From the NCBI GenBank assembly GCA_022706165.1, contig JAKJDA010000121.1, positions 1 through 8,265 of the forward strand: a DNA stretch of 8,265 bases, read 5' to 3'. Numbering within the stretch: position 1 is the stretch's first letter; the number at the start of each line of letters is the position of its first letter. The stretch is from Candidatus Hydrogenedentota bacterium. GTDB taxonomy: Bacteria; Hydrogenedentota; Hydrogenedentia; Hydrogenedentales; SLHB01. The notes beneath the pieces are model-generated. The model was not told the origin of the DNA. It saw only the letters and a program-made list of their open reading frames with translations, and ran no database searches. The position numbers and the translations under genes are program-made. Shown piece after piece: positions 1 to 4,630 of this stretch.

Positions 1-2
1 CG

Positions 3-722
3 CCCTTGTTCGCATTGGCCGATTGCGAGACGCTTGACCCGGCAGTGGATGCCCCGGACGTTTACGAACTGGCCCGCAACACGTACGCCGCGCAAAAAGA
101 AGACTACTTCACCCCGGCCTCCGGCCGCGAGATGGGCTATGGCCAAGGATATCTGGCCCAAACCGCCATCCTGTTGGATCAACTCGTCGACGCGCGCGCC
201 ATCGTCGAGGAAGCCGCGGCGTTCTGCTATCATCACGCCGATCACAACTACCTCGTGCCGGAAGGGGTGATCGCGCATCCGTCGGGACGCTTCTGGTTCC
301 GCGACGGCGACCTCGGCAATGCGGTTCACCAAGCGGAAATCGTCAAGAGCATCCGTCTGCTCATCGGCATCGACGACCTGCGGCCTGAGCGCGGCCTGCG
401 CATCCTCCCCCGGCTTCCCGACGGTTGGGAGTCCCTTGGCGTCGAGCGCTGGCGCGTGGCGTTGCCGGATGGAGCCAGCGCGCACGTGCGCATGCGCTAC
501 ACGCGCCTTGACAACGGCTACCGGCTGGAAGTCGAGGCGGACGCTCCCTTGCCCATCGCCTCGTTGCGTTTTGGTCCATTCAAGAAGAGCCAGACGTCGT
601 TTGAGATCGACGCCCCCCAAGCGGAATGGACCGCCCGCTGCGTGGGCGACAGCATGTTCGTTTACGTCGCGCCGGGGGAGGGCGCGCGATCGACGGCGGC
701 CATAACGGTGCGATCGAAGTAG
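3..722 (+). CDS. Glycoside hydrolase-like protein, C-terminal part (5' end outside window)
   Basis: The frame is open from the first base of the window to a TAG stop, so this is the last 239 codons of a longer gene. The first possible start, a TTG at base 6, has no ribosome binding site and is probably internal. The visible part looks like the end of an (alpha/alpha)6-barrel glycosidase followed by a small beta-sandwich. A helical stretch rich in Tyr, Glu and His (EDYFTPASGREMGYGQGYLA, then HHADHNYLVPEG) leads into an RPERGLRILPRLPDGWESLG segment. That segment resembles the link and beta-sandwich tail of GH78/GH95-type enzymes, where a line like 'lrl.P.LP.gWe' precedes the C-terminal sandwich. 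A polysaccharide- or oligosaccharide-degrading role is therefore inferred; the exact family and substrate cannot be read from this fragment. Codon use is strongly GC-rich, unlike the island that starts just downstream. No clear terminator follows the stop. Confidence 0.7.
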   Translation, partial: PLFALADCETLDPAVDAPDVYELARNTYAAQKEDYFTPASGREMGYGQGYLAQTAILLDQLVDARAIVEEAAAFCYHHADHNYLVPEGVIAHPSGRFWFRDGDLGNAVHQAEIVKSIRLLIGIDDLRPERGLRILPRLPDGWESLGVERWRVALPDGASAHVRMRYTRLDNGYRLEVEADAPLPIASLRFGPFKKSQTSFEIDAPQAEWTARCVGDSMFVYVAPGEGARSTAAITVRSK

Positions 723-845
723 AGCGGTTTAACTTTTTAGGGCTACGGGTCAGTCTTGCGAGAGCATTTTCGCCAGGGTTTCTTGCGCGTTCCGGCAGCG
801 GACATCTGCAGCAGCGGCGAGCGAAAGATGCCCTTCTCCGGACGA

Positions 846-1248
846 TCACGCTAGGTCAGGCGCACCATCATTTCCTGAATCAATGAGAGGCGCATCCGCA
901 TTCAAGCCGCTCATCGCTCTTTCTACGTTTTTGTCAGCAACCGGCAGACGCGCCCAGCGATATAGCCAACCAAGATTCTCGCCGACCACAAAAGAATACA
1001 ACGCGGCAATTCGCTCGTGATCGTTTGCCAGATACTCCATATTCGCAAGCATTTGGGCATACGGGCCTTCTCCGGCAAACATAATCCGAAAAGCGATGCG
1101 ATTTGCACGTATTCCATCATTCGCAGGTGTCGTTCACGCCATGTTCTTGCGCACGCTTGGCGACCTCAAGTCGAACGTGGAAATACCTCGCAATTGCGCG
1201 CGCACGTAACGCGAAAATTTTCTCATTGCAGACATCCCCTGTTTCCAT
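846..1248 (-). pseudogene. Unrecognised small gene split between reading frames
   Basis: On the minus strand an ATG at 1248-1246 opens 43 codons (starting METGDVCNEKIFALRARAIA, rich in Arg, Ala and Glu) and stops at TGA 1119-1117. One base out of frame, coding-looking sequence carries on and includes an ATG at 1082 and 78 codons (FAGEGPYAQMLANMEYLAND, then a Trp/Tyr-rich segment) down to TGA 848-846. The second segment has no Shine-Dalgarno before its ATG, and its frame is open upstream back to near the end of the first. This fits one alpha-helical protein of roughly 130 residues broken by one, possibly two, single-base shifts. After TGA 848 the same frame stays open for another 31 codons to TGA 752-750 (SSGEGHLSLAAADVR and on), so the 3' end may also have been cut short. 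I recognise no family. Alternatively, the 78-codon piece is a real short gene with a weak start. Confidence 0.4.
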
Positions 1249-1414
1249 CGTTGTATCTCACGCCTTGGCGCGGAGGCTCATTTCGGTGTGACGATCGCAA
1301 TATGCCGGCTTCGCAGTGCAACAAGCGGGGCCATGTATATAGTGGGCGCTATCGCTGTTTCTTTCAGAGAGGAAAAGGGCTAAAGACATGTATGAACCGT
1401 AAAGGACAAGACGG
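1249..1414. other. Stretch upstream of the toxin gene, no gene seen
   Basis: This stretch lies between the divergent start of the broken minus-strand gene and the MuF-barnase start. I see no convincing coding frame here. Some AT-rich hexamers occur (for example TATATA at about 1335-1340), but none has a well-placed -35 box, so no promoter is called. It would have to hold the promoter of the toxin gene if that gene is expressed on its own. Confidence 0.3.
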
Positions 1415-2053
1415 ATGCAAATGTCACAAACAAAGGAAAGCGGTCGAATCGATGCGGTTGCGAAGAACCATCGCATTCGCCTGCGAAGAGCGATACGAAT
1501 CGTTCTGGGCTGTTGGCGCAGCAACGAAACGGACAGCGCCGGCCGAAAAAGCGCACGCTGGAAGGAGTGGTGCGCCGCAACGGATTCTCGCGCATGCGCC
1601 GCGTGCCGGGAGCGTCATGGTAAAATATACGCGATGGACAGCGCCCCGGCGGATGGGCCGCCATTGCACCCGAATTGCAGGTGTACTCTCGAAACGTTGT
1701 CGTTTATTCAGGCGGGGTATGCCACCGATAGAGGCGAAGAGGGCGCGGACTACTGGCTGCTGGTTTATGGCGAACTCCCTGAGTACTACATCTCGTCGGA
1801 AGAGGCCGAGCGATTGGGCTGGATACGGAAAGAGGGGAATCTGGCTGAGGTTCTGCCGGGGCGTATGATTGGCGGAGATGTCTTTGAGAATAGGAAAGGT
1901 AAACTGCCTGATGCGCCCGGACGGGTATGGTATGAGGCGGATGTCGATTATGCCGGTGGTTACCGAAACGCGAAGAGGATTCTGTTTTCAAATGATGGAT
2001 TGATCTTCTTCACGGATGACCATTACCTGACCTTTACAGAAATCGGACTATAA
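1415..2053 (+). CDS. MuF-type phage head-protein fragment fused to a barnase-like ribonuclease toxin
   Basis: This 212-residue protein has two recognisable parts. Residues 49-95 carry the C-terminal signature of MuF / SPP1 gp7 minor head proteins: a Trp, then D-S-R-A-C61-A-A-C64, then L-H85-P-N-C88-R-C90. Residues about 112-212 align without gaps to barnase from Leu20 onward, at an offset of 101. They keep the catalytic base Glu73 (E174), Arg59 (R160), Arg83 (R184), Arg87 (R188) and the catalytic acid His102 (H203), plus the IGGD.F.NR.GKLP and DHY.TFT blocks. Barnase Lys27 is replaced by Ser128, which may lower activity. A guanyl-preferring endoribonuclease toxin that cleaves RNA in target cells is inferred. 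MuF-linked toxin tips of temperate phages are an established polymorphic-toxin class. The MuF part is much shorter than in a normal head protein (first 48 residues basic and unrecognised), so this may be a 5'-truncated or orphan toxin. The ATG at 1415 is chosen because AAAGGA lies about 10 bases upstream. A barstar gene follows after 24 bases. Confidence 0.85.
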   Translation: MQMSQTKESGRIDAVAKNHRIRLRRAIRIVLGCWRSNETDSAGRKSARWKEWCAATDSRACAACRERHGKIYAMDSAPADGPPLHPNCRCTLETLSFIQAGYATDRGEEGADYWLLVYGELPEYYISSEEAERLGWIRKEGNLAEVLPGRMIGGDVFENRKGKLPDAPGRVWYEADVDYAGGYRNAKRILFSNDGLIFFTDDHYLTFTEIGL

Positions 2054-2064
2054 GCGGTCCGTTT

Positions 2065-2071
2065 GAAGGAG
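2065..2071 (+). promoter_or_regulatory. Ribosome binding site that decides the first barstar start
   Basis: The motif GAAGGAG ends six bases before ATG 2078 but only three before ATG 2075, and it lies downstream of a TTG at 2063 in the same frame. It therefore favours ATG 2078 as the start. That choice also makes the two barstar genes exactly equal in length. Confidence 0.7.
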
Positions 2072-2077
2072 TTCATG

Positions 2078-2407
2078 ATGCCTAAGAAAAGAGAACTGAC
2101 CGAAGAAGAGAAGGCGTACAGGCCCATCACGGAGAATCCCATCCGGATCGACCTGAAAGAATGGAAGTCGCTTTTTGACATCTTCGGGTTGCTCAAGAGG
2201 AAGTTGGGATTGCCCGATTTCTGCGGTGAGAACTGGGACGCGATCTGGGACCTAGCTAAAGGGTTCACGGATGTGCCCGTTACCATCGAACTTCATGGCG
2301 TATCTACAGCCCGGGAACGATTCCCCGAGGATGTGGATATTATGCTGGAGATATTTCATGATCTTCACAGAGGCTGGCCTCACATTGAGTATGTTGTGAT
2401 CGATTGA
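2078..2407 (+). CDS. Barstar-family immunity protein (copy 1)
   Basis: This is a 109-residue barstar homologue that should bind and block the active site of the upstream barnase domain in the producing cell. The family core is clear: LKRKLGLP, then C-G-E-N-W-D-A-I-W-D. This matches barstar Pro27 to Asp39 and keeps the key Asp35 and Asp39 (the latter contacts the barnase active-site Arg and His residues) and Trp38. Other interface positions read Phe29 (Tyr in barstar), Lys42, Phe44 (Trp) and Asp76 (Glu). The final strand reads HIEYVVID. The N-terminal 15 residues are charged and extend beyond classical barstar (89 residues). The gene sits 24 bases after the toxin stop, so the two are probably cotranscribed, as expected of a toxin-immunity pair. 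Codon use is less GC-biased than in the flanking genes. Confidence 0.9.
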   Translation: MPKKRELTEEEKAYRPITENPIRIDLKEWKSLFDIFGLLKRKLGLPDFCGENWDAIWDLAKGFTDVPVTIELHGVSTARERFPEDVDIMLEIFHDLHRGWPHIEYVVID

Positions 2408-2485
2408 AGGTGCCTGTTTCCGATCGCCGGTTTGTTGCTCTTCATGGACAGCCATTACCTGACATTCACGGAAGTCGGACTATAA
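2408..2485 (+). pseudogene. Relic of the 3' end of a second barnase gene
   Basis: Directly after the stop of the first barstar, a frame of 25 codons (AGG at 2408 to TAA 2483-2485) reads RCLFPIAGLLLF, then MDSHYLTFTEVGL. It aligns without gaps, both as protein and over 71 bases of DNA (2415-2485 against 1983-2053), to the last codons of the intact barnase domain, which end FTDDHYLTFTEIGL. The catalytic His is included. Upstream of AGG 2408 the frame meets TGA, which belongs to the barstar stop region, so no larger toxin remains. It is a scar of a recombined toxin tip lying between two immunity genes. Confidence 0.85.
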
Positions 2486-2505
2486 CTGAAGAGGGGAAAT
2501 GCACA

Positions 2506-2835
2506 ATGGCTGAGGGAAAAGGGCCTAGCGGCGAGATGATGCCGTACACACCGATCACGGAGAATCCTATCAGGATTGACCTGAAAGAGTGGAAGTCACG
2601 TTTTGACATCTTCGGGTTGCTCAAGAGAAAGCTGGGTTTGCCCGGTGACTGTGGTGAGAACTGGGACGCGATCTGGGACGTGGCCTGGGGGTTCAGCCCC
2701 GATCCTGTTTTGATCGAGTTCTATGGGGTATCGGCAGCCCGGAAAAAATTTCCCGAGGACGTGGAGATTATGTTGAAGGTATTTGGGCGTCTCCAGAAAG
2801 AGTGCCCCTGGATTGAACATGTGGTGATCGACTGA
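2506..2835 (+). CDS. Barstar-family immunity protein (copy 2)
   Basis: This second 109-residue barstar homologue is about 70/96 identical to copy 1 over the shared core (from PITENPIRIDLKEWKS to the final VVID). Asp35, Trp38 and Asp39 equivalents are kept in C-G-E-N-W-D-A-I-W-D. Differences cluster at positions that face barnase in the known complex: residue 29 is Asp here (Phe in copy 1), 42 is Trp (Lys) and 76 is Arg (Asp). The frame is open farther upstream from 2404, but that part overlaps the barnase relic in another frame. The ATG at 2506, preceded by GAGGGG nine bases away, is preferred and gives the same length as copy 1. By position it is the immunity partner of the displaced toxin whose last 25 codons lie just upstream. 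It may protect against a related toxin used by other strains. No clear terminator follows. Confidence 0.88.
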   Translation: MAEGKGPSGEMMPYTPITENPIRIDLKEWKSRFDIFGLLKRKLGLPGDCGENWDAIWDVAWGFSPDPVLIEFYGVSAARKKFPEDVEIMLKVFGRLQKECPWIEHVVID

Positions 2836-2871
2836 CGGAGCTTATGCCTGAACGGTAGACCAGTTCGCTGT

Positions 2872-3069
2872 TTATCTAGAGCGACCTGCCCAATTCGTGC
2901 CGAGATATTGATACACTTCGAGCGTGTTCAGGCCGGGCTCGGTCGCGAGAAACAACGCGCCGTCGGCCTGCGATGCGGTGCTGGTCTTGCCGCACTTGCT
3001 CGCGCCATACAATAGGATCGAGTAGTTCGTCACGTTCTGTTTAGGGGGCGTTGGGGTGGTGGGGAGCAT
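2872..3069 (-). pseudogene. N-terminal stub of a phage-type P-loop ATPase (AAA_24-like)
   Basis: The frame encodes 65 residues. After a Pro/Thr-rich start it has SILLYG then a Walker A motif, G22-A-S-K-C-G27-K28-T29, followed by ALFLATEPGLNTLEVYQ. That pattern is typical of the start of phage AAA_24 nucleotide-binding proteins, which sit next to phage recombination and replication genes. Family members are usually well over 200 residues. Here the frame leaves the family pattern after EVYQYLGTNW and stops at TAG, so the Walker B and all later parts are missing. The start is well supported by AAAGGA about 10 bases upstream of ATG 3069. The break faces the 3' end of the second barstar gene 36 bases away and probably marks a recombination junction. 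A functional short protein is unlikely. Confidence 0.65.
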
Positions 3070-3102
3070 GATGTGTTTTCCTTTCTTAAGAGGGATTTAG
3101 GA

Positions 3103-3188
3103 TTCACCACAAAGGCACAAAGGACACAGAGGTTCACAAAGGAAGAGCTCAACGCAGAGGCGCAGAGAACGCTGAGTTCGCAGAGAAG
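3103..3188. repeat. Low-complexity CACAAAGG / GCAGAG-type dispersed repeat
   Basis: The sequence contains iterated short units: CACCACAAAGGCACAAAGGA, then ACACAGAGG, TTCACAAAGG, CGCAGAGGCGCAGAGAA and GTTCGCAGAGAA. Translation in one frame gives the QRTQR- and NAEAQRT-like strings that commonly arise from this repeat type in intergenic regions of many bacterial genomes. No start signal or plausible protein is present, so I read it as a dispersed intergenic repeat. Confidence 0.55.
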
Positions 3189-3198
3189 AATTGCCCTG

Positions 3199-3235
3199 CC
3201 GTCATTGCGAGCGCAGCGCAGCGAAGCAATCTATT
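3199..3235. repeat. GTCATTGCGAGCG...GCGAAGCAATCT interspersed repeat
   Basis: The core reads CGTCATTGCGAGCG, CAGCGCA, GCGAAGCAATCT. This matches a palindromic-flavoured intergenic repeat seen widely across unrelated bacteria (ATTGCGAG at one end and GAAGCAAT near the other). It directly follows the preceding repeat and lies just before the visible part of the recombinase relic, so it may have inserted into or next to that gene. Its class and copy number in this genome cannot be judged here. Confidence 0.55.
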
Positions 3236-3247
3236 CACCGCTAAGAC

Positions 3248-3610
3248 CATACGCTTGAGAGCAGTCAACGACATTACAAGATTCGCTTGACCGATGAGAT
3301 TGAGCGCTCGCCTTCAAGGTCAAGAACGCACAGCTGCAACACAGAATTGAGCGGTTAAAGCTGCTGAGCGACGTTAACGACCGACGACATGCAGAGTATG
3401 GCGACATGGCGATCAAAGCGTTTGAACGTTCACAATCGCTTCAAAAGAAATGGGGTACAGCCGAACGGGACGCAAAGCGCCATATCTTGGATATCATCAG
3501 TTTGAACTTTACCCTCGACGGCGCAACCCTAACCCCCCACAATGAGAAAGCCCTTTGACGCGTTCGCCAAAGGGCTCATTTCTAAAAATGGTCGGGGTGA
3601 GTGGATTTGA
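3248..3610 (+). pseudogene. Large serine recombinase, C-terminal relic with frameshifts
   Basis: Three consecutive frame segments join into one recombinase-like C-terminus. First comes LESSQRHYKIRLTDEI (about 3254-3301), then after a one-base loss KVKNAQLQHRIERLKLLSDV and on to RHILDIISLNFTLDGATLTP (3304-3537). After one extra C in a run of six C (3533-3538) it continues TMRKPFDAFAKGLISKNGRG (3539 onward). The coiled-coil-like middle and the 'ILEI..LNF.LDG.TL.PTMRKPFD' ending are characteristic of large serine recombinases of phages and integrative elements. The catalytic resolvase domain, which would lie upstream, is absent. Position 3248 is the earliest point where the pattern can be followed. 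The last codons (from GGT 3590 to TGA 3608-3610) lie inside the 3' end of the opposite-strand tRNA-Pro gene, consistent with an integrase at a tRNA attachment site. Confidence 0.65.
3549..3576 (-). terminator. Hairpin downstream of tRNA-Pro, candidate terminator
   Basis: A nine-base perfect stem, AGCCCTTTG (3549-3557) with CAAAGGGCT (3568-3576), surrounds a ten-base loop. Four further bases on each side (AATG at 3541 and CATT at 3577) can pair across a bulge. Read on the minus strand it lies 13 bases past the tRNA CCA end and is followed by TTTCTCATT, a modest U-rich tail. It overlaps the C-terminal codons of the recombinase relic. It may act in both directions. Confidence 0.45.
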
Positions 3611-3666
3611 ACCACCGGCCTCTTCGTCCCGAACGAAGCGCGCTAACCGGGCTGCGCTACACCCCG
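3589..3666 (-). tRNA. tRNA-Pro (anticodon CGG)
   Basis: The minus strand folds into a full cloverleaf. The acceptor stem pairs CGGGGTG with CACCCCG, followed by discriminator A and an encoded CCA (the last three bases, 3591-3589). The D stem is GCGC/GCGC. The anticodon stem is CTTCG/CGAAG around the loop TTCGGGA, giving anticodon CGG, which reads the proline codon CCG. The T stem is GGTGG/CCACT around TTCAAAT. The CGGGGTGTAGCGCAG start is typical of bacterial proline tRNAs. Its 3' half meets the end of a serine recombinase relic on the other strand, so it is a likely past integration site. Confidence 0.96.
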
Positions 3667-3680
3667 ACCTGAGGATGGGT

Positions 3681-3709
3681 AGCATAGCTCTCAGGCGCGG
3701 CAAAATCAA
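3681..3709 (-). promoter_or_regulatory. Sigma70-like promoter of tRNA-Pro
   Basis: On the minus strand, TTGATT (3709-3704) and TATGCT (3686-3681) are separated by exactly 17 bases. The -10 box lies 14 bases before the mature tRNA 5' end, leaving a short leader. Spacing and position fit a tRNA promoter; the match to consensus is moderate. Confidence 0.6.
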
Positions 3710-3710
3710 C

Positions 3711-3738
3711 ATTCTTGTTTCCTGATTCTTGTTTCCTG
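3711..3738. repeat. Two-copy 14-base tandem repeat
   Basis: ATTCTTGTTTCCTG occurs twice back to back (3711-3724 and 3725-3738) with no mismatch. It lies immediately upstream of the tRNA -35 box as the tRNA gene is read. It could be replication slippage or part of a dispersed repeat; no function can be assigned. Confidence 0.9.
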
Positions 3739-3922
3739 ATGAATCGCTGCGGTGTTGACCGTAGGTCTTGGCGTAAGGGGAAGAAATCGCGCCCAAACAG
3801 GGGCGTGCGCGGAGAATCCTTCCGCTGTGGCCCTGTGCTTTTGGGGGGCTGGTCTATCTCGGGAAACGGCTGATCGGGGCCGCATCCGCAGGGTTTTGTC
3901 TCCGGGGTTGTGTTCTCGGCCC
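3739..3922. other. Intergenic stretch after the GntR gene, no gene seen
   Basis: I see no gene with a start signal here. Minus-strand frames are open because of high GC but lack recognisable protein character. A small hairpin (CGCCC 3790-3794 with GGGCG 3801-3805) followed on the minus strand by ATTTCTT could end the GntR transcript, but it is weak and about 120 bases past the stop. Confidence 0.35.
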
Positions 3923-4345
3923 TTAGGACTTGTGTTTGTTGCCCGAGTACGGCGCGACGCGCGCCGCGGCGACGGTCTTGACCATCGTGTTGATGTCGGC
4001 GGCGGATAGGCCTGCGGCAAGGCATTCGGCGATGGCGTCGCGCAGATGCCCTCGGACCATGTCGATGGTTTTTTCCTTGCAAATTTTGGGAGCCTTGTCG
4101 GAAATAGCAACGCCCACGCCCCGGCGGGTGGTGACAAGCTGGAGTATCTCGAGATCGCGATAGGCTTTGGTGACGGTGTTGGGATTGATGTCAAGCGTCA
4201 AGGACATCTCCCGCACCGACGGCAGGGTGTCTCCGGGCTTGAGCCGTCCCGACGCGATAGCGAACTGAATGAGATTCTCGATTTGGACGTACACGGCGAT
4301 GGGACTTTGGGTGTCTATCGCGAATGTAACGTTCTGCTGCGCCAT
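3923..4345 (-). CDS. GntR-family transcriptional regulator, YtrA subfamily
   Basis: This 140-residue DNA-binding protein has a winged helix-turn-helix at about residues 12-80: PIAVYVQIENLIQFAIASGR, then LKPGDTLPSVREM, the recognition region DINPNTVTKAYRDLE, and the wing RRGVGVAI. It has only a short helical tail (residues about 88-128, MVRGHLRDAIAECLAAG) in place of a large effector domain. That size and layout are those of the YtrA subfamily, whose members usually repress an adjacent ABC transporter operon. Here the operon carrying a large repeat protein and an ABC ATPase is transcribed divergently, so it is the likely target, together with the gene itself. The start at 4345 has a strong Shine-Dalgarno (GGGAGG about nine bases upstream on the minus strand). 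A perfect TGCATATGCA palindrome lies just ahead of that site. Codon use is GC-rich, matching the host-like right half of the window. Confidence 0.93.
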   Translation of the reverse strand: MAQQNVTFAIDTQSPIAVYVQIENLIQFAIASGRLKPGDTLPSVREMSLTLDINPNTVTKAYRDLEILQLVTTRRGVGVAISDKAPKICKEKTIDMVRGHLRDAIAECLAAGLSAADINTMVKTVAAARVAPYSGNKHKS

Positions 4346-4364
4346 GGTTGATATCCTCCCTCAC

Positions 4365-4374
4365 TGCATATGCA
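4365..4374. promoter_or_regulatory. TGCATATGCA palindrome upstream of the GntR gene, candidate operator
   Basis: This is a perfect ten-base inverted repeat five to six bases upstream of the GntR Shine-Dalgarno, within the divergent intergenic region. YtrA-type regulators bind palindromic sites near their own promoters. It is AT-rich within a GC-rich context. Binding is an inference only. Confidence 0.3.
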
Positions 4375-4387
4375 TTTATGTATCCCT

Positions 4388-4404
4388 GCCCGGCTGCGCC
4401 GGGC
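4388..4404. other. GC-rich hairpin in the divergent intergenic region
   Basis: GCCCGGC (4388-4394) pairs with GCCGGGC (4398-4404) around a three-base loop. On the plus strand it is followed by TTTGTCT, which resembles a short terminator. On the minus strand it would lie in the GntR leader. It could separate the two divergent units or affect GntR expression. Confidence 0.4.
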
Positions 4405-4433
4405 TTTGTCTGGGCGTCCTGCGATCGAATCAA

Positions 4434-4463
4434 AGAATAGCATACTAATTGTGTGGGATGCAA
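4434..4463 (-). promoter_or_regulatory. Candidate promoter of the GntR gene
   Basis: On the minus strand TTGCAT (4463-4458) and TATTCT (4439-4434) are 18 bases apart and sit about 90-120 bases ahead of the GntR start, in an AT-rich patch. The match is moderate and other AT-rich hexamers overlap it (TATGCT nearby). Confidence 0.35.
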
Positions 4464-4517
4464 CTTGTTTGTGGCGCCGTCTACGTCATGTATCGTCTTT
4501 GTTTGAATGAGCGGCGG

Positions 4518-4546
4518 TTGACCCGTCCGGGCGCGACCTTCATAAT
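4518..4546 (+). promoter_or_regulatory. Sigma70-like promoter of the repeat protein / ABC operon
   Basis: TTGACC (4518-4523) and CATAAT (4541-4546) are separated by exactly 17 bases, five of six matches to consensus in each box. Transcription would start near 4553, leaving a leader of about 75-80 bases before ATG 4631. It is the best promoter match in the window for the plus-strand operon. Confidence 0.6.
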
Positions 4547-4630
4547 CGCAGGAAGGGCGCCGCCGCAAGCGCACAGGTTTGTTCGGCGGCGCGGCAGTCT
4601 TGTGTGCAGCTTTGGGGTTCGTGGCAACGC

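Noticed and set aside
723..1000. A second attachment site (copy of the tRNA-Pro 3' end) at the left edge of the island
   Set aside because: I looked for GTCGGGGTGAGTGG-like sequence near the left boundary and elsewhere in the window and found none.
1017..1868. Open frame on the plus strand, 283 codons, overlapping the MuF-barnase gene
   Set aside because: The overlapping frame from 1415 contains a clear barnase domain. This frame is rich in Arg and Cys, shows no domain and has a poor start.
2404..2505. N-terminal 34-codon extension of the second barstar
   Set aside because: The start at 2404 is TTG overlapping the previous stop. The sequence is the barnase relic in another frame, and a better ATG with a ribosome binding site lies at 2506.
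3711..3738. Possible CRISPR-like repeat
   Set aside because: There are only two copies, directly adjacent with no spacer, and no cas genes are in the window.
3657..4194. Minus-strand frames overlapping the 3' half of the GntR gene and the downstream gap
   Set aside because: They are Pro/Arg/Ser-rich frames with no start signal; the GntR frame explains the conserved part and the rest runs into the tRNA promoter region.
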